Below, in pieces: positions 16,770 to 27,166 of a DNA stretch of 64,000 bases; position 1 is the stretch's first letter; the number at the start of each line of letters is the position of its first letter. The stretch spans positions 3,886,000-3,949,999 of the forward strand of contig OY729432.1 in the NCBI GenBank assembly GCA_963422385.1, in the 5' to 3' direction. The DNA is from JAJDTQ01 sp963422385 (GTDB lineage: Bacteria; Desulfobacterota; Binatia; UBA9968; JAJDTQ01). A program made the position numbers and the translations under genes. A model generated the notes under the pieces. The model saw only the letters and a program-made list of their open reading frames with translations. It did no database searches and was not told where the DNA came from.

Positions 16770-18536
16770 TCAGGCGTTGATGTCTCTGCGCCAGACGATG
16801 GGGTCCACCAGCGCGGGCTTGCCGGCCTTGACCTGCTCGATGGCCCGGCGCACCGCCGGCACCACCTCGGCGGGATCCTCGATGGGGCCTTCGGCGTACC
16901 AGCCCATGCCTCGGGCGATGTGGGCGAAATCCGGCGGCGGCGCCTCCAGGTCCATGCCGATGTAGGCCCGGTCGGGATCGGTGCCGCGCTGGTGGGCCAT
17001 GTGGATCTGATGCGCCCAGTCGTTGTAGTAGGCTCGGTTGTTGTACATGATGACGAGCATGGGGATGTCGTACTTGATGGGCATCCACAGCGCCCCCAGG
17101 TCGAACATCAGGTCGCCGTCGGGCTGGAGGTCCACCACCAGCCTCCCCTGCCCCTTGTGGGCCAGCGCCACGCCGATGGACATGCCGATCTGGGTGCCGG
17201 TACCCAGCTCCCGGCCCGGGTGCCGGTACGGTTGGTCGAAGTCCCAGATCTTCTGGACCCAGTCCTTCAGGGTCCCGGCCGTCAGCACCCAATCCTCGTC
17301 CTTGATCGCCTGCCACACTTCGTAGGCCAGCCGGGACTCGGACATGGGCCTCTGGTCCATTTCCTCCTCGACCTGCTGCTGCCACTTCCGCCACTGGCCA
17401 TCGTGCTTTTCCGCCAGCGCCCTCTTGCGCCCCTCGACGCGCTCCCGCAGCGCGGGGTCGGCATTGATGAGGGTACCGCACGCGCGGGTGAGCTCGGGGA
17501 TGGTGATGGAGGTGTCCCCCATGACCCGCAAATCCCAGTTGTTGTGCTTGTTGTAGTCGGTGGCCCACTTGCTGATCTCGATGTCGGCGAAGCCCGCGTC
17601 GACCCACTTGCAGTCCGGCGTCGTCACCACGGTGATCTCGCGGGTCCGGGTGTTGAGTTTGTGAGAGCCGCGGGTCCAGTCGACCACGTCCAGCGCCATC
17701 ACCAGGTCCACACCCGCGAACGCGTCCGGGTTGAAGCTCATGCTGAGGGGGTGGCGGTTGGGGAAGCCCAGCCGCTTGCACACGTCGAATACCGAAGCCC
17801 CCACGGTCTCCGCCAGCTCCACCGTAGGCTCGAAACCCTCCGGCATGCGCGCGGCGTACTCGGTGAGAAGCAACGGGTTGTCCGCCTTCACCAGCATCTC
17901 GGCGGCCTGGGTCACCACCGTCCGCTCCGGCGCGATGCGCGACGGCACCTTGACCGCGGACGCGGACGGGACCGGCACCTCGTCGGTGAGCGGGCTTTCC
18001 TGCAGCGCCGAGTCGTAGCACATGTAGATGGGGCCCTGGGGCTCGCTCATCATGATGGAGTAGGCCCGGGCGAAGGAGTCCGGCACGCCGTGGATGCTGC
18101 CGGGCTGATAGTCCCACTTGGTGAAGTTGCGCACCGCGTCGCCCTGGGCGAAAGCGGTGTGGATCCAGTCGATGAACGGGCGCCGGTACTTCTCGTCCAT
18201 GGGGCCGGTGGCGCCGATGACGAAGACCGGGCAGCGGTCGATGTAGGCGTAGTAGATGCCCATGGGCGCGTGCAGCAGCCCCACCACGTCGTGCACGATA
18301 GCGATCATGGGCTTGCCCGAAGCCTTGGCGTAGCCATGGGCGATCTGCACGGCGATCTTCTCGTGGTTGCACAACAGCATCTCGGGATCGTTCTCGCCGT
18401 AGTTGACCATCGAGTCGTGGAGACCCCGGTAGCTGGCCCCCGGGTTCAGGGCGACATAGGGGATATCGTAGAGCTTCATGAGATCGACGATGACGTCCGA
18501 CTGCCAGCGCTGGCCTGATTTCCTGATGTCCGACAT
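16770..18536 (-). CDS. Thiamine-diphosphate-dependent enzyme, acetolactate-synthase-like (paralogue 1)
   Basis: 588 residues from ATG 18536, with AAAGGTT just upstream. The activating glutamate is in LLCNHEKIAVQIAHGYAKAS (E59), and the ThDP/Mg motif is LQPDGDLMFD with NNRAYYNDW. A variable middle segment (NNWDLRVMGDTSITIPELTRA) differs strongly from paralogue 2, while the two cofactor domains are highly alike. It is first in the operon, 65 bp before paralogue 2. The family includes acetolactate synthase, oxalyl-CoA decarboxylase and sulfopyruvate or benzoylformate decarboxylases; I cannot choose among them. No CoA-, FAD- or regulatory-domain signature is obvious. Confidence 0.85.
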   Translation of the reverse strand: MSDIRKSGQRWQSDVIVDLMKLYDIPYVALNPGASYRGLHDSMVNYGENDPEMLLCNHEKIAVQIAHGYAKASGKPMIAIVHDVVGLLHAPMGIYYAYIDRCPVFVIGATGPMDEKYRRPFIDWIHTAFAQGDAVRNFTKWDYQPGSIHGVPDSFARAYSIMMSEPQGPIYMCYDSALQESPLTDEVPVPSASAVKVPSRIAPERTVVTQAAEMLVKADNPLLLTEYAARMPEGFEPTVELAETVGASVFDVCKRLGFPNRHPLSMSFNPDAFAGVDLVMALDVVDWTRGSHKLNTRTREITVVTTPDCKWVDAGFADIEISKWATDYNKHNNWDLRVMGDTSITIPELTRACGTLINADPALRERVEGRKRALAEKHDGQWRKWQQQVEEEMDQRPMSESRLAYEVWQAIKDEDWVLTAGTLKDWVQKIWDFDQPYRHPGRELGTGTQIGMSIGVALAHKGQGRLVVDLQPDGDLMFDLGALWMPIKYDIPMLVIMYNNRAYYNDWAHQIHMAHQRGTDPDRAYIGMDLEAPPPDFAHIARGMGWYAEGPIEDPAEVVPAVRRAIEQVKAGKPALVDPIVWRRDINA

Positions 18537-19220
18537 GTGGAACCTTTCTTTCTTTGGTGCGTAGGTGGAACCTACTAGGCCATGGGCAGCGGCTTGTCAA
18601 CGTGAAACCCAGCCGCCTCTCCTCGGCTTGCGAAGCGTACCCACGTTGATAGGGTCTGCGTCACTTCAGCGAGTCTGGCCGGCGCGGTTGCCGGCCTGAT
18701 CGAACCGGCTGTGGGCATTGCTCTCGACGGATGATTCACAGGCTCTTCAACCGGACACCATCACATCCTCATCAACAAGGAGCCTGTCCGAGTAAGCGAA
18801 TCGTAGCGAGAGGCATGGAAACGGAGGCCATTTGAGGGCGGATTCGAGGAGAATATCGGGAATATTTGACGAAAATCCAACCTCAAATGGACCCATTTCC
18901 ATGCCTCGCAGTAGATTCCTGCTTTACTCGGACAGGCTCCTTGTGTCCCATGCGCGGGAGAAAGGTGATTCCGACAGAAGACACCCACCTGCACTACGGC
19001 AAGGGCAGACGGAAGCCACTCCCAAACTCGCTCCCGGGGACTACTAGCCGACCATGCAGTTCACCAACGGCCTCCATGCCTCCCACGGCAAGAAGCTCTC
19101 GCATACCATCCGCATCAAGGTGTTGCCGGGCAAGTGACGTCGCGGTTCCCCCCGGCGCCGGCCCGGACGGCCGCGGGGCCCGTTTGACCACGAGGCGGCC
19201 GCCGGACAACACTGCCCGTT
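18537..19220. other. Gene-free interval with a MITE-like repeat and possible gene debris
   Basis: Apart from the palindromic repeat at 18777-18942, I see no convincing gene. Two short readable stretches on the plus strand, VIPTEDTHLHYGKG near 18970-19010 and MQFTNGLHASHGKKL from 19054, look like debris from one or two lost genes. The first faintly resembles the N-terminus of acetamidase/formamidase proteins. Neither is supported enough to call. Confidence 0.4.
18777..18942. repeat. MITE-like palindromic repeat, copy 1 (about 166 bp)
   Basis: The ends are a perfect 19-bp inverted repeat: AAGGAGCCTGTCCGAGTAA at 18777-18795 and its complement at 18924-18942. Inside, CATGGAAA pairs with TTTCCATG and CCATTTGAGG with CCTCAAATGG, so most of the element could fold into one long hairpin. 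The left arm (GGAGCCTGTCCGAGTA, GCGAATCGTAGCGAG) is repeated at 20106 and 38098. Confidence 0.75.
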
Positions 19221-20099
19221 GTGGGACTCGGGATTCTCTACGCCCTGGCGGGGGGCATCGTATGGGGGTTGGTGCCGCCTCTGGTGAAGCGAGGGCTGGT
19301 CCACTCGGATGTGGACGCCGCGGTGATCATCCAGCAGCTTGCCATGGTGGCGTTCCTGGTCCTGTTCTGGATCGTCGGCTACAGCGCCGGCGGGCTACCG
19401 GTCCCCCTTCGCGCAGTGGTGACGTTCGTGCTCCTGGGAGCCGTGGGCGCGTTCTTCGGCCGCGTCTTCCTGCTCAGGGCCATCGATCAGATCGGCGCTT
19501 CCCGGGCACAATCGGTCAAGAACGCCTCGCCGCTGCTCACCGCCGTCATCGGCGTCACCCTTCTCGGGGAAAGCGCCACGCCGGGAACATTCGGCGGGGT
19601 GACCCTGATCGTTGCCGGCATCCTGCTGATTACCCGTGTCAAGGGATCAGCGACGGAGCCCTCCGCGCCACTGACGGGTTTCGGCAACGCCTTTCTGTCA
19701 CTGCTCTTCTACAGCCTGGGGCCGATCCTGAAGCGGCTCGGCGTGCTGCAGGGCGGCGACCCCATCGCCGGCGCACTGATTACGCAGATCACCGGATTGA
19801 TCTTCATCGGCCTGCTGGGCAGGGTGCTGCGCATCCGCATCGTCTGTCGCGGCGTGCCGCTGAACAGCAGCGTATGCTTTGCCGCTTCCGGCGTCGTCCA
19901 CGCCATCGGCACCATACTGACGTTCATGGCCGTGGTCTACGCCCCGGCGGTGATCGTGGGACCCATCTGGAACATCCAGCCCCTGGTCACCTTCGCACTG
20001 GCGCACTTTACCCTGAAGGGAATCGAGATCGTGCGCTTTCAGGACGGCGTGGGCGCCGCTCTGATCGTCGTCGGGGTATTCGTGCTGGCGTGGGTCTGA
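19221..20099 (+). CDS. EamA-like transporter (drug/metabolite transporter superfamily)
   Basis: A 292-residue protein from GTG 19221, with ten hydrophobic helices in two EamA halves. The first half opens ILYALAGGIVWGLVPPLVKRGL and the second FLSLLFYSLGPILKRLG. Sequences such as GASRAQSVKNASPLLTAVIG and APAVIVGPIWNIQPLVTFAL are the typical ends of the two repeats, where the substrate path lies. DMT-family proteins export or import small metabolites; the substrate is unknown. It stands alone; a MITE half-copy begins 6 bp after its stop. Confidence 0.85.
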   Translation: MGLGILYALAGGIVWGLVPPLVKRGLVHSDVDAAVIIQQLAMVAFLVLFWIVGYSAGGLPVPLRAVVTFVLLGAVGAFFGRVFLLRAIDQIGASRAQSVKNASPLLTAVIGVTLLGESATPGTFGGVTLIVAGILLITRVKGSATEPSAPLTGFGNAFLSLLFYSLGPILKRLGVLQGGDPIAGALITQITGLIFIGLLGRVLRIRIVCRGVPLNSSVCFAASGVVHAIGTILTFMAVVYAPAVIVGPIWNIQPLVTFALAHFTLKGIEIVRFQDGVGAALIVVGVFVLAWV

Positions 20100-20105
20100 A
20101 GACCG

Positions 20106-20137
20106 GGAGCCTGTCCGAGTATGCGAATCGTAGCGAG
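20106..20137. repeat. MITE-like repeat, copy 2 (left arm only)
   Basis: GGAGCCTGTCCGAGTATGCG followed by AATCGTAGCGAG matches the left arm of the elements at 18777 and 38098. No matching right arm is visible downstream, so this copy is truncated or decayed. It starts 6 bp after the stop of the EamA gene. Confidence 0.6.
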
Positions 20138-20234
20138 GCGTGGCGACGAGTAGGGACGGGAGCCACGCGCGGAGGAGCAGCGGACGGAAAAAAACCGCAA
20201 CTTGTCATGCGAATCAACGGCAAAGGACACGGGT

Positions 20235-20648
20235 TCACTCTATTCTTTTGAAAGAGGCGATGGTCTCGATCTCGATGTTTTCATTGCACTTGTTCACCTG
20301 ATTCGGAATAGTGAGCAAGTCGATCAGCCACCAAGCCACATAAACAACGGGCCCCAGAAAACCCGACACCACCATCACCGACCCTCCATTCGGTGATTCT
20401 TCGATCGAGGCAACAAAACCGATGAAGAGCGCTAGAACCCCGAGAAACGGCGCGATGATATAGAGCAGCCCCGCCCCGATTTGGCCGAGATAGAATTTGT
20501 GGACTCCAAGGACACTGAGCAAGAACCACAGTGCGTAAGTGAGAGCTACGGATTTCTTCCGGCGCTCAAGCTCACTGTCCAGGATACGGAACTCCTTGTC
20601 GCTAAGCTCGTTCTTCAGGGCTATCAACTCTCGGGAACGATCGGCCAC
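20235..20648 (-). CDS. TM2-domain membrane protein
   Basis: 137 residues from 20648. The N-terminal 30 residues are a charged helix (LIALKNELSDKEFRILDSELERRKK). A TM2 domain follows: VALTYALWFLLSVLGVHKFY with the signature GVHKFYLGQIGAGLLYI, then a second hydrophobic pair ending VVYVAWWLIDLLTIP. TM2 proteins are small inner-membrane proteins of unknown function. It lies 75 bp downstream of gltD on the same strand. Confidence 0.8.
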   Translation of the reverse strand: MADRSRELIALKNELSDKEFRILDSELERRKKSVALTYALWFLLSVLGVHKFYLGQIGAGLLYIIAPFLGVLALFIGFVASIEESPNGGSVMVVSGFLGPVVYVAWWLIDLLTIPNQVNKCNENIEIETIASFKRIE

Positions 20649-20723
20649 GATATTCCACCATCCTCCGGGGTTGACCTGAGCTTTCGACAGGACACCGGCT
20701 CCGGGAAGACTCCGGCGCGAGGC

Positions 20724-22220
<1,497 letters not shown>

Positions 22221-22301
22221 AGTAGTCCGGAGACGTCGCTGGTGGACGTCCCCTGCCCTTCAGTCCTCAACTGTATGCAATTCTTGATGCGCTCCGTCCG
22301 C

Positions 22302-25300
22302 TCACGCCGGTGCGGATGCCGCGGTCCCCGCGGCATCCGCCGACTGTGCCTGACGGGCGGCCATCACCTGCAAGGCCCGGCGGTAGTCCACCGGCATGAC
22401 CTTCACGAACGCTCCTTGCAGATCCGACCAGTGGTCCAGCACGTACTCACCGCGGTCGCTACCGGTGTGTCGGACGTGGGCTTCGATCAGGCGGCGGACG
22501 TGGCCCGTGTCCTCTCCACTCTCCAAGGGTTCCAGGTCCACCATCTCCTGGTTGCACAGTCCGGGAAAGACGCCGCTCTCGTCGAGCACGTAGGCGACCC
22601 CGCCGCTCATGCCCGCGGCGAAGTTGCGGCCGACCGGCCCGATCACCACCACGCGCCCGCCGGTCATGTACTCGCACCCGTGGTCGCCGACGCCCTCGAT
22701 GACGGTCTCGGCGCCGCTGTTGCGCACGGCGAAGCGTTCGCCGGCCCGACCCTGGAAGAAGGCTTGGCCGCCGGTGGCGCCGTAGAGCGCGACGTTGCCG
22801 ATGATGACGTTCTCCGTGGGATTGAACGAGGCGTTCTCCGGCGGGTACACCGCCATGAGTCCGCCGGACAGCCCCTTGCCGGTATAGTCGTTCGACTCCC
22901 CTTCCAGGTAGAACGACACGCCTGGAGCCAGGAAGGCCCCGAAGCTCTGACCCGCCGAACCGAAAAGGTCGACCCGAATGGTGTCTTGCGGCAATCCTTC
23001 CTCGCCGTAACGGCGTGACACCTCGGCGCTGAGCATGGCCCCGGCGGTGCGGTCGATATTGTTGATCTCATGGCGGACCACCACGGGTTGCCGCTTCTCG
23101 AGGGCTTCCTTCGCCGATTCGACGAGACGCTGGTCGAGCTTCTTGTCCAACCCGTGGTCCTGTGGCTGACAACAGTATCGGGCGACCGAGGACGGCGCTT
23201 CGACCAGCGTGAGCATCCGGGAGAAATCCAGTCCCCGGGCCTTCCAGTGATCGATGGCCTTGCGGGTATCGAGGCAGTCCGTGCGCCCGACCATCTCGTT
23301 GACGGTGCGGAATCCCAGATCGGCCATGATCTCCCGCATCTGCTCGGCGATGAACATCATGAAATTGATGACGTGCTCCGGCCTGCCGGTGAATTTTTTC
23401 CGGAGCTCCGCGTCCTGCGTGGCCACGCCCACGGAGCAGGTATTGAGGTGGCATTTGCGGAGCATGATGCAACCGCTGACCACCAGGGCGGTGGTGGCGA
23501 ACCCGAACTCCTCGGCGCCCAGCATACAGGCGATGGCCACGTCCCTGCCGGTCTTGAGCTGCCCGTCCGCCTGCACGACGATACGGCCCCGCAGGTCGTT
23601 CTGCACCAACACCTGCTGGGTCTCGGCAACGCCCAGCTCCCAGGGGATGCCGGCGTGCTTCATGGAGGACTCGGGCGAGGCGCCGGTGCCGCCGTCGTAG
23701 CCGCTGATGAGCACCACGTCCGCCTTGCCCTTGGATACGCCCGCCGCGACGGTGCCCACCCCGACCTCGGCCACCAGCTTGACGTGGACACGAGCCCGGT
23801 CGTTGGCGCATTTCAAATCGTGGATGAGCTGGGCCAGATCCTCGATGGAGTAGATGTCGTGATGAGGCGGCGGCGAGATGAGTCCCACGCCCGGGGTGGA
23901 TTTCCGCACCCGGGCGATGGCCTCGAACACCTTGTGGCCGGGCAACTGTCCGCCCTCGCCGGGCTTGGCCCCCTGGGCCATCTTGATCTGCAGGTCGGTG
24001 GCGTTCACCAGGTAGTTGCTGGTGACCCCGAACCGCCCGGAAGCCACCTGCTTGATGGCGCTGTTGCGCCAGTCGCCGTTGGCATCGGGATGGTAGCGGT
24101 CCGGGTCCTCGCCGCCTTCGCCCGAGTTGCTCCTGCCGCCGATGCGGTTCATGGCGATGGCGAGGTTTTCGTGGGCCTCCTTGCTGATGGAGCCGTAGGA
24201 CATGGCCCCGGTGGAGAACCGCTTGACGATCTCCGACGCCGGTTCCACCTCGTCGATGGGGATCGACGACTGCATCGGCCTGAAGTCGAAGAGCCCCCGA
24301 AGCGTCCCGAGGAGCCGGGTCTGGTCGTCGATCTGCTTCGTATAATCCCTGAAGAGATCGTAGTCGCCGGTGCGCGTGGAGGTCTGGAGCAGCGCGATGG
24401 TGTGGGGGTTGAAGAGGTGGTGCTCCCCGTCCTTGCGCCACTGATAGTAACCGCCCACGTCCAGGGTGCCGTTGCCGGCCAACGCCCGCTCCGGATAGCC
24501 GTGATGGTGGTGCTGGCGGTACTCCCGTTCGATCTCGTCGAGGCCGATCCCTTCGATGCGCGAAGCGGTCCAGGTGAAATACTTGCCGATGACCGACTGC
24601 TTCAGGCCGATGGCCTCGAAGATCTGCGCTCCGTGATAGGACTTGATGGTGGAGATGCCCATCTTGGACATGGTCTTCAACACGCCCTTGCACAGGGCCT
24701 TGATCAGGTTGTTCCGAGCCTTTCCTCCGGCAAGGTCCGGCCCGATCAGGCCGTCGCGACACATCCACTCGACCGTCTCGAGGGTCAGGTAGGGGTTCAC
24801 CGCGTTGGCCCCGTAGCCGATGAGCAGGCAGCAGTGCATGACCTCCCTGGGCTCGCCCGATTCCACCACGATGGCGGCACTGGTCCGGAGCCCCTCCCGG
24901 ATGAGGTAGTGATGGACCGCCGCGGTGGCCATCAGGCTGGGAATCTGAATCCAGTCCGGACCGACGCCCCGGTCGGACAGAACAAGCACCGTGGCGCCCC
25001 GGTCGCCGATGGCCCGGCCGGCCTCCGCACACAGCGCGTCCACGGCCTCCGCCAGGGCGCCCACGGAAGCGTTCCGCGGGAACACCGCGGGAAGCGTCTC
25101 CGCCTTCAGTCCCGGCCGGTCCAGGGCCTTGATGCGCGCCAGATCCTGGTTGGAAATCATCGGGCGCATCAGCCGGAGCTGCCGGCAATGTTCCGGCGTC
25201 TCGGCAAAGAGGTCCTGCTCCGAGCCGATGGACGTCTGCAAGGCGGTCACCAGTTCCTCGCGGAGGGCGTCCAGGGGAGGATTGGTCACCTGCGCGAACA

Positions 25301-26858
25301 GTTGCTTGAAGTAATGGAAGAGCAACTGGGGCCTGTCCGACAGAACCGCGAGCGGGGCGTCGTTGCCCATGGAGCCGATGGGTTCTTCGCCCCGGACCGC
25401 CATCGGTCCAACGAGGATCTTCAGCTCTTCGCTGGTGTATCCGAAGGCCCGCTGGCGCTCCGCAAGCGTTTCCAGATCGAGCCGCGGGGCGTCCTCCGGC
25501 TCGGGCAGGTCTTCCAGCGTCACCATTTCTTCCGACAGCCACTGGCGATAGGGCCGGCGCGTGCTGATCTCGTGCTTGATCTCATCGTCGGCGACGATGC
25601 GGCCTTCCAGCGTATCGATCAGGAACAGGCGTCCCGGCTGCAGCCGGCCCCGGGTCAGAATGCGTTCGGCCGGGACGTCGAGCACCCCCGCCTCCGAGGC
25701 GCCGACGATGAACTGGTCCTTCGTGACCACGTAGCGGAAGGGCCGGAGCCCGTTGCGGTCCAGCGTGGTGCACACGCGGTCGCCGTCACAGGCGGCAATG
25801 AGGGCGGGACCGTCCCACGGCTCCATGAGGCAGGCGTGATAGGCATAGAACGCCTTCTTCTCATCCGACATGGTCTCGTGGTTCTCCCACGCCTCGGGAA
25901 TCATCATCATCAAGGCGTGGGGCAACGAACGACCGGTGGCCACCAACAGCTCCAACGCGTTGTCGAATCCCGCGGTGTCGCTGGCCCCCTCGCGGATGAT
26001 CGGTCTCAGCTTGGTCATGTCGGCGCCGAACAGGGGCGATGAGAACAACGCCTCGCGGGCCCGCATCCAGTTCTGGTTGCCCCGGATCGTGTTGATCTCG
26101 CCGTTGTGGCACAGCATGCGGTAGGGATGCGCCAGCCGCCACGAGCCGAGGGTGTTGGTGCTGTACCGGGAATGAACCAGGGCCAGGGCCGAGATGATCG
26201 AATCGTCGGAGAGGTCCCGGTAGAACGAATCCAGTTGATCGGCCCGCAGCAGGCCCTTGTAGACGATGGTCTTGCCGGACAGGCTGGAGATGTAGAAATC
26301 GTCCCGAACCTCGGGGGCGAGTCCGGCATCCACCGCATTCTCGATGACCTTGCGAATGATGTACAGCTTCCGCTCGAGCCGGTCCTGGGTGGCCGTCGCC
26401 TGGCCGCCGCCAATGAAGAACTGCCGGATCAACGGCGCCACCTGGCTGGCCACTTCTCCGGCCTGGGTGAAGTCCACCGGCACGTCGCGCCACCCCAGGA
26501 ATTCCTGGCCCTCGTCCCGGACGGTTTTCTCGATCACCTGTTCACACCACCGATGGTGTTCCACCTCCCGTGGCAGGAAGACCATGCCGACGCCGTACTT
26601 GCCCGGATCCGGAAGGGAGATACCCATCATCTTGCAGTGCCTGTGGAAGAAGGCATGGGGGATCTGGAACAGGATGCCGGCGCCGTCACCCGTGTGCGGG
26701 TCGCACCCGCAGGCTCCGCGATGCTCGAGGTTGATCAGGACGTTGACGGCGTTGCGGATTATGTCGTGGGACTTCCGGCCATCGAGATTGGCGACGACGC
26801 CCACGCCGCATGCGTCATGGTCATACGCCGGGTCGTAAAGTCCTTGATATTTCTTCAT
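22302..26858 (-). CDS. gltB: Glutamate synthase large subunit
   Basis: 1518 residues, normal for the bacterial alpha subunit. The short propeptide ends at DHDACGVG, where C17 becomes the N-terminal nucleophile of the glutaminase domain. The central domain, FMN-binding barrel (LISGYDGGTGASPESSMKHAG) and [3Fe-4S] cysteines (CIMLRKCHLNTCSVG) are intact. The C-terminal GXGXG beta-helix (NVALYGATGGQAFFQGRAGER, MTGGRVVVIG) is complete. The enzyme makes two glutamates from glutamine and 2-oxoglutarate using electrons from GltD. The C-terminus ends in an alanine-rich tail. It is first of the two-gene gltBD operon; the promoter must lie in the 308-bp gap upstream. Confidence 0.97.
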   Translation of the reverse strand: MKKYQGLYDPAYDHDACGVGVVANLDGRKSHDIIRNAVNVLINLEHRGACGCDPHTGDGAGILFQIPHAFFHRHCKMMGISLPDPGKYGVGMVFLPREVEHHRWCEQVIEKTVRDEGQEFLGWRDVPVDFTQAGEVASQVAPLIRQFFIGGGQATATQDRLERKLYIIRKVIENAVDAGLAPEVRDDFYISSLSGKTIVYKGLLRADQLDSFYRDLSDDSIISALALVHSRYSTNTLGSWRLAHPYRMLCHNGEINTIRGNQNWMRAREALFSSPLFGADMTKLRPIIREGASDTAGFDNALELLVATGRSLPHALMMMIPEAWENHETMSDEKKAFYAYHACLMEPWDGPALIAACDGDRVCTTLDRNGLRPFRYVVTKDQFIVGASEAGVLDVPAERILTRGRLQPGRLFLIDTLEGRIVADDEIKHEISTRRPYRQWLSEEMVTLEDLPEPEDAPRLDLETLAERQRAFGYTSEELKILVGPMAVRGEEPIGSMGNDAPLAVLSDRPQLLFHYFKQLFAQVTNPPLDALREELVTALQTSIGSEQDLFAETPEHCRQLRLMRPMISNQDLARIKALDRPGLKAETLPAVFPRNASVGALAEAVDALCAEAGRAIGDRGATVLVLSDRGVGPDWIQIPSLMATAAVHHYLIREGLRTSAAIVVESGEPREVMHCCLLIGYGANAVNPYLTLETVEWMCRDGLIGPDLAGGKARNNLIKALCKGVLKTMSKMGISTIKSYHGAQIFEAIGLKQSVIGKYFTWTASRIEGIGLDEIEREYRQHHHHGYPERALAGNGTLDVGGYYQWRKDGEHHLFNPHTIALLQTSTRTGDYDLFRDYTKQIDDQTRLLGTLRGLFDFRPMQSSIPIDEVEPASEIVKRFSTGAMSYGSISKEAHENLAIAMNRIGGRSNSGEGGEDPDRYHPDANGDWRNSAIKQVASGRFGVTSNYLVNATDLQIKMAQGAKPGEGGQLPGHKVFEAIARVRKSTPGVGLISPPPHHDIYSIEDLAQLIHDLKCANDRARVHVKLVAEVGVGTVAAGVSKGKADVVLISGYDGGTGASPESSMKHAGIPWELGVAETQQVLVQNDLRGRIVVQADGQLKTGRDVAIACMLGAEEFGFATTALVVSGCIMLRKCHLNTCSVGVATQDAELRKKFTGRPEHVINFMMFIAEQMREIMADLGFRTVNEMVGRTDCLDTRKAIDHWKARGLDFSRMLTLVEAPSSVARYCCQPQDHGLDKKLDQRLVESAKEALEKRQPVVVRHEINNIDRTAGAMLSAEVSRRYGEEGLPQDTIRVDLFGSAGQSFGAFLAPGVSFYLEGESNDYTGKGLSGGLMAVYPPENASFNPTENVIIGNVALYGATGGQAFFQGRAGERFAVRNSGAETVIEGVGDHGCEYMTGGRVVVIGPVGRNFAAGMSGGVAYVLDESGVFPGLCNQEMVDLEPLESGEDTGHVRRLIEAHVRHTGSDRGEYVLDHWSDLQGAFVKVMPVDYRRALQVMAARQAQSADAAGTAASAPA

Positions 26859-27166
26859 GTCGAACGGCCCTCTGCAAAACGGCTCGTGTCAGTCTTCCCG
26901 ACATCGGGAACTAGCCGCCATACCACAAAACGGCCCGAGTTTCAGTAGCTACCACGAGTTTGTTAAGGAACGATACGCGGTCGGAAGCAGCCTGTACTCT
27001 TCAAATCTATCAACGTATGGACATTTTCGCCATGCCCGCGGTCCCGTTACAGGATCGTTCGATCTCCGGAACCCCCGGCCTCATGACTGGCAAACGGCGT
27101 GCCCGGTTCCGAAATGACGGCGGATTCGTTATGGAAACATGACAACCGAATCCTGGAGCTTTATTG
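26859..27166. other. Divergent intergenic region between gltB and a molybdoenzyme gene
   Basis: 308 bp lie between two divergent genes and must carry both promoters. It is less GC-rich than its surroundings (for example AGTTTGTTAAGGAACGATAC near 26955). I could not identify convincing -35/-10 pairs, an operator or a riboswitch. Confidence 0.5.

Noticed and set aside
14920..18600. A continuous 1226-codon open frame on the minus strand running through both TPP-enzyme genes.
   Set aside because: Its 5' half is the +1 or +2 frame of paralogue 1, rich in Arg, Gly and His with no domain. Only the part from 16704 is a real gene. High GC keeps the alternative frame open.
18943..19138. Fragments resembling the N-terminus of an acetamidase/formamidase.
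   Set aside because: Only about 15 residues match by eye (PTEDTHLHYGKG) and no catalytic region follows, so I do not name a pseudogene.
23070..26042. A 990-codon open frame on the plus strand opposite gltB.
   Set aside because: It mirrors the codon third positions of gltB, has no recognisable domain, and gltB is beyond doubt.
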